From Kineosporia rhizophila (GTDB taxonomy: Bacteria > Actinomycetota > Actinomycetes > Actinomycetales > Kineosporiaceae), in the NCBI RefSeq assembly GCF_021277265.1, contig NZ_JAJSOH010000014.1, forward strand, positions 1 through 64,000: a stretch of DNA of 64,000 nucleotides, read 5' to 3'. The notes under the pieces are model-generated. The model made no database searches, had not been told where the DNA came from, and was given only the letters and a program-made list of their open reading frames with translations. Both the position numbers and the translations under genes were made by a program. Positions 41,024 through 49,206 of this stretch are shown here, in pieces (within the stretch, counting starts at the first letter, position 1; each line of letters opens with the position of its first letter).

Positions 41024-41401
41024 GTGGCGGCATCGCTCTGGCCCGACCAGGTCGCCAAGCTGAGCTACCACGACCCGGAGACCTACGGGCTCGACCCGAC
41101 CAAGCTGCCGCCAGAGGCCCTGGCCCGCATGGCCGGCAACCGCCAGACCCTGATGGCCTACGCCCCCGAGATGACCGACCCCACCCTGGCCGGCCGGCTC
41201 GCCCGCGTCACGGCACCGACCCTGGTGCTCTGGGGCGAGGCCGACCAGATCGCAAATCCCAATTATGGACGGGTGTTTGCGGCTGCGATCCCCGGCGCGC
41301 GTTTCGCTCTGATCACCGAGGCGGGACACCTCCCGCAGATCGAGAGGCCGCGCGAGCTCATCGAGAGCATCTGGTCATTCCTCGAAGAGGTGGGGGACTA
41401 G
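41024..41401 (+). pseudogene. 5'-truncated alpha/beta hydrolase
   Basis: 125 codons that match only the C-terminal half of an alpha/beta hydrolase: cap helices, then APTLVLWGEADQIANPNYG with the catalytic acid, and ITEAGHLPQIERP with the catalytic histidine. The core strand region with the oxyanion loop and nucleophile elbow (G-x-S-x-G) is missing, and the upstream DNA holds an unrelated peptide gene and its terminator. The gene is therefore a remnant after deletion or rearrangement. The 3' end overlaps the opposing gene by 4 bases. Confidence 0.8.
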
Positions 41402-41988
41402 TCGAAGGGGCAGGGTTTGTCTGACGGAGCGCACACCGAAAGCCCCTGCGTGAGCGTCAGACTTCCTGAACGACGACCCTCCTTGTATGCCATCGTCACC
41501 GTGTCGTACTTCCAGGCTCCTTCTTTCAGCGCCCGGTACTGGACCAGCACCGACACTCTGACGCCAGGCGCCAGTTCGTAACCGGCCAACGGCGAGCGCT
41601 TGGCCTCAGGGATGACCTTCTCTCCGGCGCCGGCGGACATGCCAATCGTCGTCTCGCCTTTCAGAGACTCGGTGGGTACGACCTGCAGGCGCTGGACCTC
41701 GATCGGGTCCTGTACCTGACTGGTGTCCTGGTCGGGATTCAGCGGCAAGTCTTCCAGCACGATCGGCGAGTCCCCGGTGTTCCAGACGAGCAGCATGCCC
41801 CACGTCGCAACATCATCTACGTCCATGGTCAAGCCGGTGATCGTCTCGGTCGTCGGGCCGGCCAGCGCATCGGAGGCGCGGATCGCGAGGACGTACACCA
41901 TCACGGATGCCACGACCGCCGTGGCGGCGACCGCTGAAACCATCAAGGCGAACAGTCTGCGCCGGCCGATCCCTCGTGCGTGTGTCAC
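41398..41988 (-). CDS. Single-span membrane-anchored protein of unknown function
   Basis: 196 residues. A basic N-terminus and one membrane helix (FALMVSAVAATAVVASVMVYVLA, about residues 13-35) are followed by a beta-rich extracytoplasmic domain with a CAPSDKPCP cysteine pair at the end. No family recognised. GTG start at 41988. Convergent with the truncated hydrolase, with 4 bases of overlap. Confidence 0.7.
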   Translation of the reverse strand: MTHARGIGRRRLFALMVSAVAATAVVASVMVYVLAIRASDALAGPTTETITGLTMDVDDVATWGMLLVWNTGDSPIVLEDLPLNPDQDTSQVQDPIEVQRLQVVPTESLKGETTIGMSAGAGEKVIPEAKRSPLAGYELAPGVRVSVLVQYRALKEGAWKYDTVTMAYKEGRRSGSLTLTQGLSVCAPSDKPCPFD

Positions 41989-42177
41989 GGGCCCGAGTAT
42001 CCACCGGTGGCTCCAAGCAGCTCAGTCCGGATCGTTCGGGTTCAGCAGGCGGGTGATGGCTGCCCGATCGGAGCCCTCGGCTGCCGGAACGCTCGAAACG
42101 CAATTCGCTCATTCGACGCTGCTCCCGAGCCTGGGTCTCAAAGTGTGGTTTGTCCGACCTTACGTGATCATGATTCG

Positions 42178-42744
42178 GTGGCCGATCCCGACCTGGCAGT
42201 CGTAGCCCGCCGACGCCAAAAGCGCTTCTTCGTAATAGCTTCGCCGCTGTTCGTTCTTCTGGTTCCGGCAATGGCCCTGGTGAGCTTCGCTTCAACCAGG
42301 TCTATGGACGATCTGCCAGCCGGGAGCTGGATCATCTTGGCTGCTTCGGCCGTCCCTGCGCTGCTCGTCGTGGGTGTGCTGCTCTGGGCTCGCCGATGGG
42401 GTGTGCGGGCGGTGCAGCCGCCGCTTTCTTGGGGGTTGAGCTGGGCCGAGCGCTGGCGGATCTCGAAGGCCATCCGGACCAATCAGCCGGTGGGTGAACA
42501 TCTCGAGGTCGCCCGTGACATGGCTCATCGGTCGGTCAGCAGTCGGTGGGTGGCCTACGTGCTCGGCCCGATCGGAGTGGCTCTCCTGTCGCTGCGGTTC
42601 CTGATCGACGACGGGGAGGGTGCGGGCGGATTCCCGGCCTACGTTGCCCCGGTCATTGCGATCGCCCTGGCTCCCAATATCTGGCTCGAGGCCAAGCGGG
42701 CGCAGCGCTGGCTCGACGAGCACGGCCAGGGGGAGACGGCGTGA
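42178..42744 (+). CDS. Membrane protein of unknown function
   Basis: About 188 residues. Four hydrophobic segments in two pairs (FFVIASPLFVLLVPAMALVSF, WIILAASAVPALLVVGVLLWA, WVAYVLGPIGVALLSLRFL, YVAPVIAIALAPNIW) flank a charged cytoplasmic-looking loop. No family recognised. The start is uncertain: GTG at 42178 is the best in-frame candidate, the frame being open to 41980. It overlaps the next gene by 4 bases (GTGA), so the two probably work together. Confidence 0.7.
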   Translation: MADPDLAVVARRRQKRFFVIASPLFVLLVPAMALVSFASTRSMDDLPAGSWIILAASAVPALLVVGVLLWARRWGVRAVQPPLSWGLSWAERWRISKAIRTNQPVGEHLEVARDMAHRSVSSRWVAYVLGPIGVALLSLRFLIDDGEGAGGFPAYVAPVIAIALAPNIWLEAKRAQRWLDEHGQGETA

Positions 42745-43151
42745 CGCGCCTCGTGTACCCGAAGCCGGAACCGGACCGTCGTCGGTCTGCCTGGTGGTGG
42801 GCGGTGGTCGCGGTGGTCGCGGTGGTGTGGGTGGTGATGGCGGTCTGGGTTGTCGGCTGGGGGAGGGCGGTCATGCTGGCCGCGATCGGGATGTTCTGCA
42901 GCTGGTACGACCAGCGAGTGCAGACTGTCGTCACAGCGGAGGAGATCGCGGTCAAGGGATGGTTTCGCAACTGGACGCTGCCGGTGGGCGACCTCATCGA
43001 GGTTCAGACGCGCGATCTGGCGGGCGACCCGGTGTACGCGGTTACCCGCGCCGGTCGCCGCAGGCAGTTGGCGAAGGTGAAGCCCCAGCACCTCTCTGAG
43101 ATCGGCGCCTTGACCGGCCTGCCTGTGCGCGACTACACAGACAAGGCCTGA
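42741..43151 (+). CDS. Small membrane protein with PH-like C-terminus
   Basis: 136 residues. Two adjacent hydrophobic segments (WWWAVVAVVAVVWVVMAVWVV and GRAVMLAAIGMFCSW) precede a ~70-residue beta-rich domain (VVTAEEIAVKGWFRNWTLPVGDLIEV) that resembles bacterial PH (bPH_6-like) domains. It starts within the stop of the preceding membrane-protein gene. Function unknown. Confidence 0.75.
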   Translation: MTRLVYPKPEPDRRRSAWWWAVVAVVAVVWVVMAVWVVGWGRAVMLAAIGMFCSWYDQRVQTVVTAEEIAVKGWFRNWTLPVGDLIEVQTRDLAGDPVYAVTRAGRRRQLAKVKPQHLSEIGALTGLPVRDYTDKA

Positions 43152-43206
43152 GCCTGCCCAGGGGCTTGCTTCGGGCTGGCTGTTGGACGCCGAGGAGGGG
43201 CAAGAA

Positions 43207-43401
43207 GTGAAGCGCTGGGCGATTGTCCTGTTGGTCTGTGGCATCGCGGGTGCGGTCATCAACGAGTGGGCGTTTCGGCAGTTTCCCGAGACCTGGGGTG
43301 GGCCCAACATTGGCGGCGGTGCTCTCCAGGTCTGTTTCTACGCAATGATTCTCGGTGGGGTTGTGCTGCTTGCTCGGGTTGCCCTCTCGAAGCGCGGCTG
43401 A
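43207..43401 (+). CDS. Small two-span membrane protein
   Basis: 64 residues with two membrane segments (AIVLLVCGIAGAVINEW and VCFYAMILGGVVLLARVAL). The GTG at 43207 follows GAGGAGGGG by a suitable distance. It is probably part of the same small-membrane-protein operon as the two genes upstream. No family recognised. Confidence 0.65.
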   Translation: MKRWAIVLLVCGIAGAVINEWAFRQFPETWGGPNIGGGALQVCFYAMILGGVVLLARVALSKRG

Positions 43402-43479
43402 GCGGTCGGACAGTTTTCCGCTCGCCGGTAGCGCAAGAATGGTCAAGTTTGGGCGCCGCCGGGTTGGTACGGTCACAGG

Positions 43480-44379
43480 GTGTTGTCGCGCACTCGCGAA
43501 CTGTTGCACCTCCTGGCCGTCGTCAACACGCGGCTGAGTGAGGACGTCTCGCTGGGCACCTTGGCGGGGTGGGCCCACCGGTCGCGGTTCGACCTGCATC
43601 GGCGGCTGCGGCAGCTGACCGGTGAGACGCCGAAGGCGTACGCGATGCGGGTGCGGCTGGTTCGGGCCGCGGGGGAGTTGGTGGCTTCCGGTCGTCCTGT
43701 GTCGGTGATTGCGGCTCGGCAGGGGTTCCGTAGCCATGAGGTGTTCACCCGGGCCTTCACGCGCCACTTTGGGCGTAGCCCGCGGAGTTACCGGGTGCGG
43801 GGGTTGCATGTGGATGTTCCGGGTGCGGCTGCTGCGCACGCCTTGGCGGCCGGCTCGGCGGCGCCGTGTCTTGGCCTTTACCGCGTAAGTCTTACCGAGA
43901 GGAAAGCTGCTGTGTCTCTTGATGTATCGGTTCGTGAACTGCCGACCATCCACGCGCTGGTGATGCGCCGGCGGGTCACTCGCGACGAGATCGCGACCGC
44001 ACTGGGGGAGATTCTGCCCACCGTGTTCGAGTTTGCTCAGCGAGAAGGGCTGGCGATTGCTGGGCCGCCGTTCGCTCGCTATCCAGAGATGGGCATGGGG
44101 TCGCTCGTCATCGAGGGTGGGATCACGATCGTCGAGCCCACGTCGGTCGAACTGCCCGAGGGGGTTGAGGCGATCGAGATCCCGGCCGGGCGGGCAGCGA
44201 CGGCCATTCATCGGGGGCCGTACGAAACCCTGCAGGAGTCGTATCAGGGGATTGAGAAGTGGATGCGAGAGCAGGGTTTGAGCGCGGCGGGTGCGCCGTG
44301 GGAAACGTACCTGACTGATCCGGGGGAGCAGCCGGACCCGGCGCTCTGGGAGACGGAGATCGTCCAGCCTGTGCAGTGA
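43480..44379 (+). CDS. AraC-family regulator with GyrI-like ligand domain
   Basis: 299 residues. The N-terminal AraC double helix-turn-helix (about 15-105) contains LGTLAGWAHRSRFDLHRRLR and the signature HEVFTRAFTRHFGRSPRSYR. The C-terminal half (about 140-299) is a GyrI-like/Bacterial regulator effector-binding domain, marked by IEIPAGRAATAIHRGPYETL and WETYLTDPGEQPDP. Such fusions usually sense hydrophobic cations or toxic small molecules and activate efflux or stress genes. No partner gene is adjacent. A near-perfect terminator follows at 44399. Confidence 0.88.
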   Translation: MLSRTRELLHLLAVVNTRLSEDVSLGTLAGWAHRSRFDLHRRLRQLTGETPKAYAMRVRLVRAAGELVASGRPVSVIAARQGFRSHEVFTRAFTRHFGRSPRSYRVRGLHVDVPGAAAAHALAAGSAAPCLGLYRVSLTERKAAVSLDVSVRELPTIHALVMRRRVTRDEIATALGEILPTVFEFAQREGLAIAGPPFARYPEMGMGSLVIEGGITIVEPTSVELPEGVEAIEIPAGRAATAIHRGPYETLQESYQGIEKWMREQGLSAAGAPWETYLTDPGEQPDPALWETEIVQPVQ

Positions 44380-44398
44380 CAGTTCGTCGCGGGGACAG

Positions 44399-44438
44399 AC
44401 GTCTGTGGCAGTCTCGCGAAGGAGACTCCCACAGACGT
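44399..44438. terminator. Bidirectional stem-loop terminator
   Basis: A 17-bp stem with one mismatch (44399-44415 with 44422-44438; ACGTCTGTGG at the outer end) and a 6-base loop, between the convergent AraC-type gene and the sigma-factor operon. Confidence 0.85.
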
Positions 44439-44462
44439 AAGCGAGTCGTCGGGATGAGCCCG

Positions 44463-45434
44463 TCAGTCGAGGACGCTGGTCACCTGGAACTTTGAGCCGG
44501 TGGAAAGCACAGCTCGAGGGGTGCCGTCGGCATCGATGATCTGGAGCTCGCCGTTGGCGTCCTGCTTCACGCCGGCCGCGTTCTTGACGATCGGGCCGGA
44601 CTGCCACTCTCCCGGTAGAAGGAGGTACTCGGCCTCCGACCTGGCCACGATCCTTTGGCACCCGCCCTTCGCCTTGAACTCCTCGCAGTTCAGGACCAGG
44701 CCGTCGACGTCATAGTTCTCGCGGTCGATTCGGCACAGGACGGTGTCGTGGTTGGGGTCGTCCGAGGTGTTGTTGCCGCAGTACACCGCGTCGGGCGTCA
44801 CCGTGAACCAGGTGGATGCGGTGCTGAGGGGTTCCCTCCTGTTGATGCTCACGGTCTCGGACACACTCACTCCACCGGCCTGCGGAAAGGCTCGCAGGAT
44901 GCGGCTGCCGTCCTGCGACAACAACAGCAGTTCGCTGTACTCGCTCAGGTCGCAGAGGTCGTAGATCGGAATGGCCCGGTCCTGGGGCAGGCAACCCTCC
45001 TCGTCGACGGCCGGCGCTTCCTGAAAGACCGGGCTGCTGAGCACCCAGAGGCCCTCCGGGGTGCTCACCGCCGGAGCAATGATCTTGCCGACCCGCTGCT
45101 TCAGCGGCAGGTCGGCCACCACTGCGTAGACGTCGTCGCGCAGGTAGTCATTCCGGGCCTGGCTGGGTCCCTCGACCTCGGGGATCTGCAGCGTCGGGGT
45201 GGGGGAGGCCGGCGCCGACTCGTTCTGGGCCTTGCCCAGGATGCCGGTGCCCAGGAGCACGGCCAGGACAGCGACGGCGGCGAGGGCTGGGACCAGAACC
45301 TTGTAGGCCCGCATCCTTGGTGACCTTTCTGATCGAGGCGCGACGGACGTCCTTTGTTCTAGTGATTCGTGGGTGCGGGCGTGCCGTTCGTGCAGGGCGG
45401 CACGAATCCGGTCGTCCAGGTCGCTGTCGTTCAT
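44463..45434 (-). CDS. Membrane-anchored partner of the ECF sigma factor
   Basis: 323 residues. A ~45-residue cytoplasmic N-terminus (DLDDRIRAALHERHARTHE) is followed by one membrane helix (YKVLVPALAAVAVLAVLLG) and a large extracytoplasmic domain with several cysteines. The start overlaps the sigma-factor stop by 4 bases (ATGA), the usual layout of sigma/anti-sigma pairs. A zinc-binding anti-sigma motif (His-x3-Cys-x2-Cys) is not visible, so anti-sigma activity is inferred from position and topology only. The outer domain may sense the envelope signal. Confidence 0.75.
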   Translation of the reverse strand: MNDSDLDDRIRAALHERHARTHESLEQRTSVAPRSERSPRMRAYKVLVPALAAVAVLAVLLGTGILGKAQNESAPASPTPTLQIPEVEGPSQARNDYLRDDVYAVVADLPLKQRVGKIIAPAVSTPEGLWVLSSPVFQEAPAVDEEGCLPQDRAIPIYDLCDLSEYSELLLLSQDGSRILRAFPQAGGVSVSETVSINRREPLSTASTWFTVTPDAVYCGNNTSDDPNHDTVLCRIDRENYDVDGLVLNCEEFKAKGGCQRIVARSEAEYLLLPGEWQSGPIVKNAAGVKQDANGELQIIDADGTPRAVLSTGSKFQVTSVLD

Positions 45435-45943
45435 CGGGAGTCCTCCTCGCTCAGGATCGTGGCCAGTCGGGTGCGCGCTCGGAACAGGTGGGCCTTGGCG
45501 GTGCCCTCTGCGCAGCCCAGGATCTCTGCGACGTCCTTGACGCTGCGGTCTTCCAGGTAGACCAGCACCACCACGGCCCGCTGATGCTTGGGCAACTGGC
45601 GGATCGCGGCCATCACCCGGTCGAGCTCCTCAGGTCCGGAGCGGATCACCGGGGGCGGTGGCCCCAGCCGCAGCAGTGCAGCCGCCTCGGCCCGGGCCCG
45701 GCGCAGCCGCTTGGAGGCCATATTGATCGTCACCCTTCGCAGCCAGGCACCGGGCCACTCGTACTGCCGGACGGTGTCCCAGTTCTGCTCAGCCTTCAGC
45801 AGGGCGTCCTGGGCCACGTCCTCGGCCATCGCCGAGCTGTTCGAGACCAGGGCGGCCAGCGTGACCATCCGGGGGAACTCCTGACGGTAGAACTCCTCGA
45901 AACTCAGAGCCGTCTCTCTCCCCTTGAGGGCGCCTGCGGGCAT
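45431..45943 (-). CDS. ECF RNA polymerase sigma factor (SigE-like, group 41-type layout)
   Basis: 170 residues. Region 2 (about 8-80) contains FEEFYRQEFPRMVTLAALV, AEDVAQDALLKAEQNW and WLRRVTINMASKRLRR. Region 4 (about 110-160) contains LPKHQRAVVVLVYLEDRSV and the helix-turn-helix AEILGCAEGTAKAHLFRAR. No extra C-terminal domain. It should direct RNA polymerase to a stress- or envelope-related regulon under control of the membrane partner downstream. ATG at 45943 has AAGGA about 9 bases upstream; a longer frame to 45985 would start inside an intergenic repeat. The exact ECF group label is tentative. Confidence 0.9.
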   Translation of the reverse strand: MPAGALKGRETALSFEEFYRQEFPRMVTLAALVSNSSAMAEDVAQDALLKAEQNWDTVRQYEWPGAWLRRVTINMASKRLRRARAEAAALLRLGPPPPVIRSGPEELDRVMAAIRQLPKHQRAVVVLVYLEDRSVKDVAEILGCAEGTAKAHLFRARTRLATILSEEDSR

Positions 45944-45960
45944 CTGGGCAATCCTTCCCC

Positions 45961-46009
45961 TTGTGCGTGGGTCATGCCCGTACAAGGCCGCGGGGTGGGG
46001 GGAGAGGTT
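45961..46009 (+). repeat. Intergenic repeat, copy A
   Basis: The 40-bp core (45961-46000) matches 47582-47621 at 37 of 40 positions, in the same orientation, and the similarity continues for another ~8 bases with a small gap. Shared landmarks are TTGTGCGTGG, CATGCCCG and ACAAGGCCGCGGGGTGGGG. It lies between the sigma-factor gene and the serine-hydrolase gene. Function unknown. Confidence 0.8.
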
Positions 46010-46072
46010 TACCGGGTTGGGGCATGAGGTTCGACGAGCACGGTCGGGCCGAGACTGTTCGGAGCGTCTGGT

Positions 46073-47353
46073 CTACCCGGAGCTGCGCGCGGGGATGGGC
46101 TTGCCGAGCATCGTGCAGATCGCGGCATCCACCAGCGCAGCTTCTGCGGCGCCGGCCTTCGGGTCGGCCTGCAGCCCGAAGTGGGTCGTGTTCAGCACCG
46201 ACACTGTGCGCTTGCCGACCTTGTCCGTGTAGTTGTAGCTGCGGTAGCCGGGCAGCGATCCCTCGTGGCCCCAGACGGTGCCGCACGAGCTGTGCACTTC
46301 TTCCAGCCCCAGCCCGTAGCGGGACGTGCCGCTGCCGTCGTCCACAGTGGTGCGCATCTGGTTGAGCTGAGCCTGGGGCAGCAACCGGCCGGACAGCAGG
46401 GCCCGATCGAACGTGGCCCAGTCTTTCGCGGTGGAGACCATCGAGCCGGCCGCCCAGTTCCAGTTCGGGTTGATCGCGGTGACATCGACCCGCTTCCCCC
46501 GGGCCGGACCGACGAACCCGAACCCTTCCGGCACCTCAACGCCCAAGTGCTCGATCAGCGGCGCCAGATGAGCTGCATCCGGCTCATACCCGTGAGCCAG
46601 CTGCGAATCCTGCTTCTCAGTGGAAGTATTGGCTGGCATGTAGGTGTCTTTCAGCCCCAGAGGCTTGACGATCCGCTGCTGGATCAAGCTGGGCAGAGAG
46701 CGCCCGCTCACCTTCTCCAGAATCAGGCCAAGGGCGATGTACCCGGTGTTGCTGTACGAGTAGCCCTCGCCCGGGGCGAAGTGCACCGGGTGGCTGGTCG
46801 CCACAGCGATCAGCTCCAGCGGGGCGGGGTAGACATCGGACTGCCCAGTCATCACCGCTAGCGACTGGGGGTCCCAGGCATAGTCGAACAGGCCGCTGGT
46901 GTGGTTTAGCAACATCCGCAGCGTCAAGTTCTCGCCGTTGGGAATGACGCCGGGCAGCCACTTCTCGACCGATTCGTCCAGCCCGAGCCGGCGCTCGGCG
47001 ACCATCTGCAGAACCAGCGTGGCGGTGACAGTCTTGGTGTTGGAGGCCATCCGGAAGCGGTCGTCGGCCGCCAGCTTGTGGTCATTGACGCTCCAGAGCG
47101 CCTGCCGGCTGATGGTCAGCGGCTTCCCCTTACCAGTGTCCACCCGCACGATGCTGCCCGGAACACCAGCTGCCACAGCCTGATCCACGACTGAGGCCAG
47201 CTTCGGCTTCGTCTCCGCTGGGGCCGAGCGCACGCTCGTCTCGGACGCGAAGGCAGCACCCGCTCCCGTCGCAGCAATCAGGCACGTTGCCAGAGCGACT
47301 GCCGTGAACGTTGCCCGCCGCACACCCGACGCCAGATTCCTCTTGCCCGCCAC
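46073..47353 (-). CDS. Secreted serine hydrolase of the beta-lactamase/D,D-carboxypeptidase family
   Basis: 426 residues. A signal peptide (AVALATCLIAATGAGAAFAS, ends near 37) precedes a class C beta-lactamase-like fold. S104-N-T-K107 is the catalytic S-x-x-K motif, Y200-S-N202 is the Y-x-N motif, and WGHEGSLPGY carries the H-x-G element of motif 3. All three motifs fit family S12 (streptomyces R61 D,D-peptidase-like). Probably a periplasmic/extracellular D,D-carboxypeptidase or esterase; antibiotic resistance is possible but not implied. GTG start at 47353 follows AGGGGAG. The gene is flanked by two copies of an intergenic repeat. Confidence 0.88.
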   Translation of the reverse strand: MAGKRNLASGVRRATFTAVALATCLIAATGAGAAFASETSVRSAPAETKPKLASVVDQAVAAGVPGSIVRVDTGKGKPLTISRQALWSVNDHKLAADDRFRMASNTKTVTATLVLQMVAERRLGLDESVEKWLPGVIPNGENLTLRMLLNHTSGLFDYAWDPQSLAVMTGQSDVYPAPLELIAVATSHPVHFAPGEGYSYSNTGYIALGLILEKVSGRSLPSLIQQRIVKPLGLKDTYMPANTSTEKQDSQLAHGYEPDAAHLAPLIEHLGVEVPEGFGFVGPARGKRVDVTAINPNWNWAAGSMVSTAKDWATFDRALLSGRLLPQAQLNQMRTTVDDGSGTSRYGLGLEEVHSSCGTVWGHEGSLPGYRSYNYTDKVGKRTVSVLNTTHFGLQADPKAGAAEAALVDAAICTMLGKPIPARSSG

Positions 47354-47836
47354 GATGAACTCCCCTGTTCGAGCTGCGACCCGTGTCGCAGCGACGTGAA
47401 CGACATTAGGAGTGGCGCCGGGACGCTCACGTCACTCCAGGAGGAGTCGGTTTGTAACTCTTGCGAGGGACGCGCAGACTTATGGCTGCGCCAGGAAGTA
47501 CCCTGACGAAGAACGCTGTCGAGCAACGAAAATGGCTGTTGACCTGCGCAAAGACCCCACCGCGGTCGCCTGGGACCCAGATTGTGCGTGGTCCATGCCC
47601 GGACAAGGCCGCGGGGTGGGGCGAGGTTCATCGTTGCCCATGCCGTGAGACTGAGACGCCAGCTACGCAAGTTGCTGGGATGGCCCGAACTGCCCGCCTC
47701 TTGACCCCTACGTTCGCCCCAAGACTCACGAGTTCAGCCAGTTCCCGGGCTCTCACCCTGCGAGGCTGCGGTCTTCGGGATCGCATCACCGTGGGGTTCC
47801 GTCATGACCTTTGCCGGCCGCTCGATCGGGAGTTCT
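47354..47836. other. Intergenic region before metK
   Basis: About 480 bases between the serine-hydrolase start and metK start. Besides repeat copy B (47582-47628) I see no gene with a ribosome-binding site and no clear riboswitch. It must hold the promoters of both divergent genes. A GGGAG at 47828-47832 serves metK. Confidence 0.6.
47582..47628 (+). repeat. Intergenic repeat, copy B
   Basis: Second copy of the element at 45961-46009, same orientation, 37 of 40 core positions identical. Together the copies bracket the serine-hydrolase gene as direct repeats about 1.6 kb apart. Confidence 0.8.
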
Positions 47837-49084
47837 GTGTCTGACCGTTTGTTCACCTCTGAGTCCGTCACCGAGGGGCACCCCGACAAGATCTGTGACC
47901 AGATCAGTGACGCGGTCCTGGATGCTCTGCTGGAGCAGGACCCCACGAGCCGGGTGGCGGTGGAGACCATGGTCACCACCGGCCTGGTCCACGTCGCCGG
48001 TGAGGTGACCACCAAGGCCTACGCCGATATCCCGTCGATCGTGCGTAAGACGATCCTGGACATCGGGTACGACTCCTCCACGAAGGGCTTCGACGGCAAC
48101 TCCTGCGGCGTCGAGGTCAGTATTGGTGCGCAGTCGCCGGACATTGCCCAGGGTGTGGACACCGCTTACGAGGCTCGCGTCGAGGCCGGGGAAGACCCCC
48201 TTGACCTGCAGGGCGCGGGCGATCAGGGCTTGATGTTCGGTTACGCCAACGACGACACCCCGGAACTGCTGCCGTTGCCGATCTGGCTGGCGCACCGTCT
48301 GGCCGAGCGTCTGACTGAGGTCCGCAAGTCCGGCGAGGTCCCGTACCTGCGCCCGGACGGTAAGACCCAGGTCACCATTGCCTATGACGGCGACAAGGCT
48401 GTCCGCCTGGACACCGTCGTGGTCTCGTCGCAGCACGCCGCTGACGTGTCGCTGGAGAACCTGCTGCTGCCCGACGTGGTCAACCACGTGATCAAGCCGG
48501 TCCTGGAGCGCGTGTCGATCGACACCAGCGACTACCGGTTGCTGGTCAACCCGACCGGTCGTTTCGAGGTCGGTGGCCCGATGGGTGACGCCGGCCTGAC
48601 CGGGCGGAAGATCATCGTGGACACCTACGGTGGTTTCGCCCGCCACGGCGGCGGTGCCTTCTCCGGTAAGGACCCGAGCAAGGTTGACCGTTCCGCCGCG
48701 TACGCGATGCGCTGGGTGGCCAAGAACGTGGTCGCCGCCGGCCTGGCCAAGCGGTGCGAGGTCCAGGTCGCGTACGCGATCGGTAAGGCTCAGCCGGTCG
48801 GCCTGTACGTGGAGACCTTCGGCACCGAGACCGTGGCCACCGACAAGATCACGGCAGCGATCAAGGAGGTCTTCGACCTGCGCCCGGCCGCGATCATCCG
48901 TGACCTGGACCTGCTGAAGCCGAAGTACCACCAGACCGCGGCCTACGGTCACTTCGGGCGTGACCTGGAGGGCATGACCTGGGAGCAGACCGACCGCGTC
49001 GACGCCCTACAGAGTGCGGCTGGCCTTAGTTCAGCGATCGATCTAAGGCAAGTAGCTACGGAGCTTCCGTCCAATAGTCGATGA
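47837..49084 (+). CDS. metK: S-adenosylmethionine synthetase
   Basis: 415 residues. Converts methionine and ATP to S-adenosylmethionine. Family signatures are complete: TSESVTEGHPDKICDQISD at the N-terminus, GAGDQGLMFGYA, VNPTGRFEVGGPMGDAGLTG, and the phosphate-binding GGGAFSGKD. GTG at 47837 (encoding VSDRLFTS) follows GGGAG; an upstream start (47804) is less typical. The normal C-terminus of actinobacterial MetK ends at RVDALxxAAGL, reached here at about 49027. The frame then continues 18 residues (starting SSAIDLRQV) into AT-richer DNA. The 3' end therefore appears to have been rewritten at the junction with the polysaccharide island. Possibly a second metK copy, as its usual neighbours are absent. 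Confidence 0.95.
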   Translation: MSDRLFTSESVTEGHPDKICDQISDAVLDALLEQDPTSRVAVETMVTTGLVHVAGEVTTKAYADIPSIVRKTILDIGYDSSTKGFDGNSCGVEVSIGAQSPDIAQGVDTAYEARVEAGEDPLDLQGAGDQGLMFGYANDDTPELLPLPIWLAHRLAERLTEVRKSGEVPYLRPDGKTQVTIAYDGDKAVRLDTVVVSSQHAADVSLENLLLPDVVNHVIKPVLERVSIDTSDYRLLVNPTGRFEVGGPMGDAGLTGRKIIVDTYGGFARHGGGAFSGKDPSKVDRSAAYAMRWVAKNVVAAGLAKRCEVQVAYAIGKAQPVGLYVETFGTETVATDKITAAIKEVFDLRPAAIIRDLDLLKPKYHQTAAYGHFGRDLEGMTWEQTDRVDALQSAAGLSSAIDLRQVATELPSNSR

Positions 49085-49206
49085 CGAGAACGAAAAGCAC
49101 CAGCGGTTGAACTGTTTCATTTCGCTCCAATCAATCGCCAGCAGTCGAACCTCATGCGAGGCAATAAGATCAGCGACGTTTATCGCCGACTTCCGACGGG
49201 TAGGAA

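Noticed and set aside
47354..47836. SAM-responsive riboswitch upstream of metK
   Set aside because: I searched by eye for a SAM-aptamer-like set of helices and found none; the only notable element is the intergenic repeat.
47786..48952. 388-codon minus-strand frame opposite metK
   Set aside because: Antisense of an unmistakable metK; no domains or start signal.
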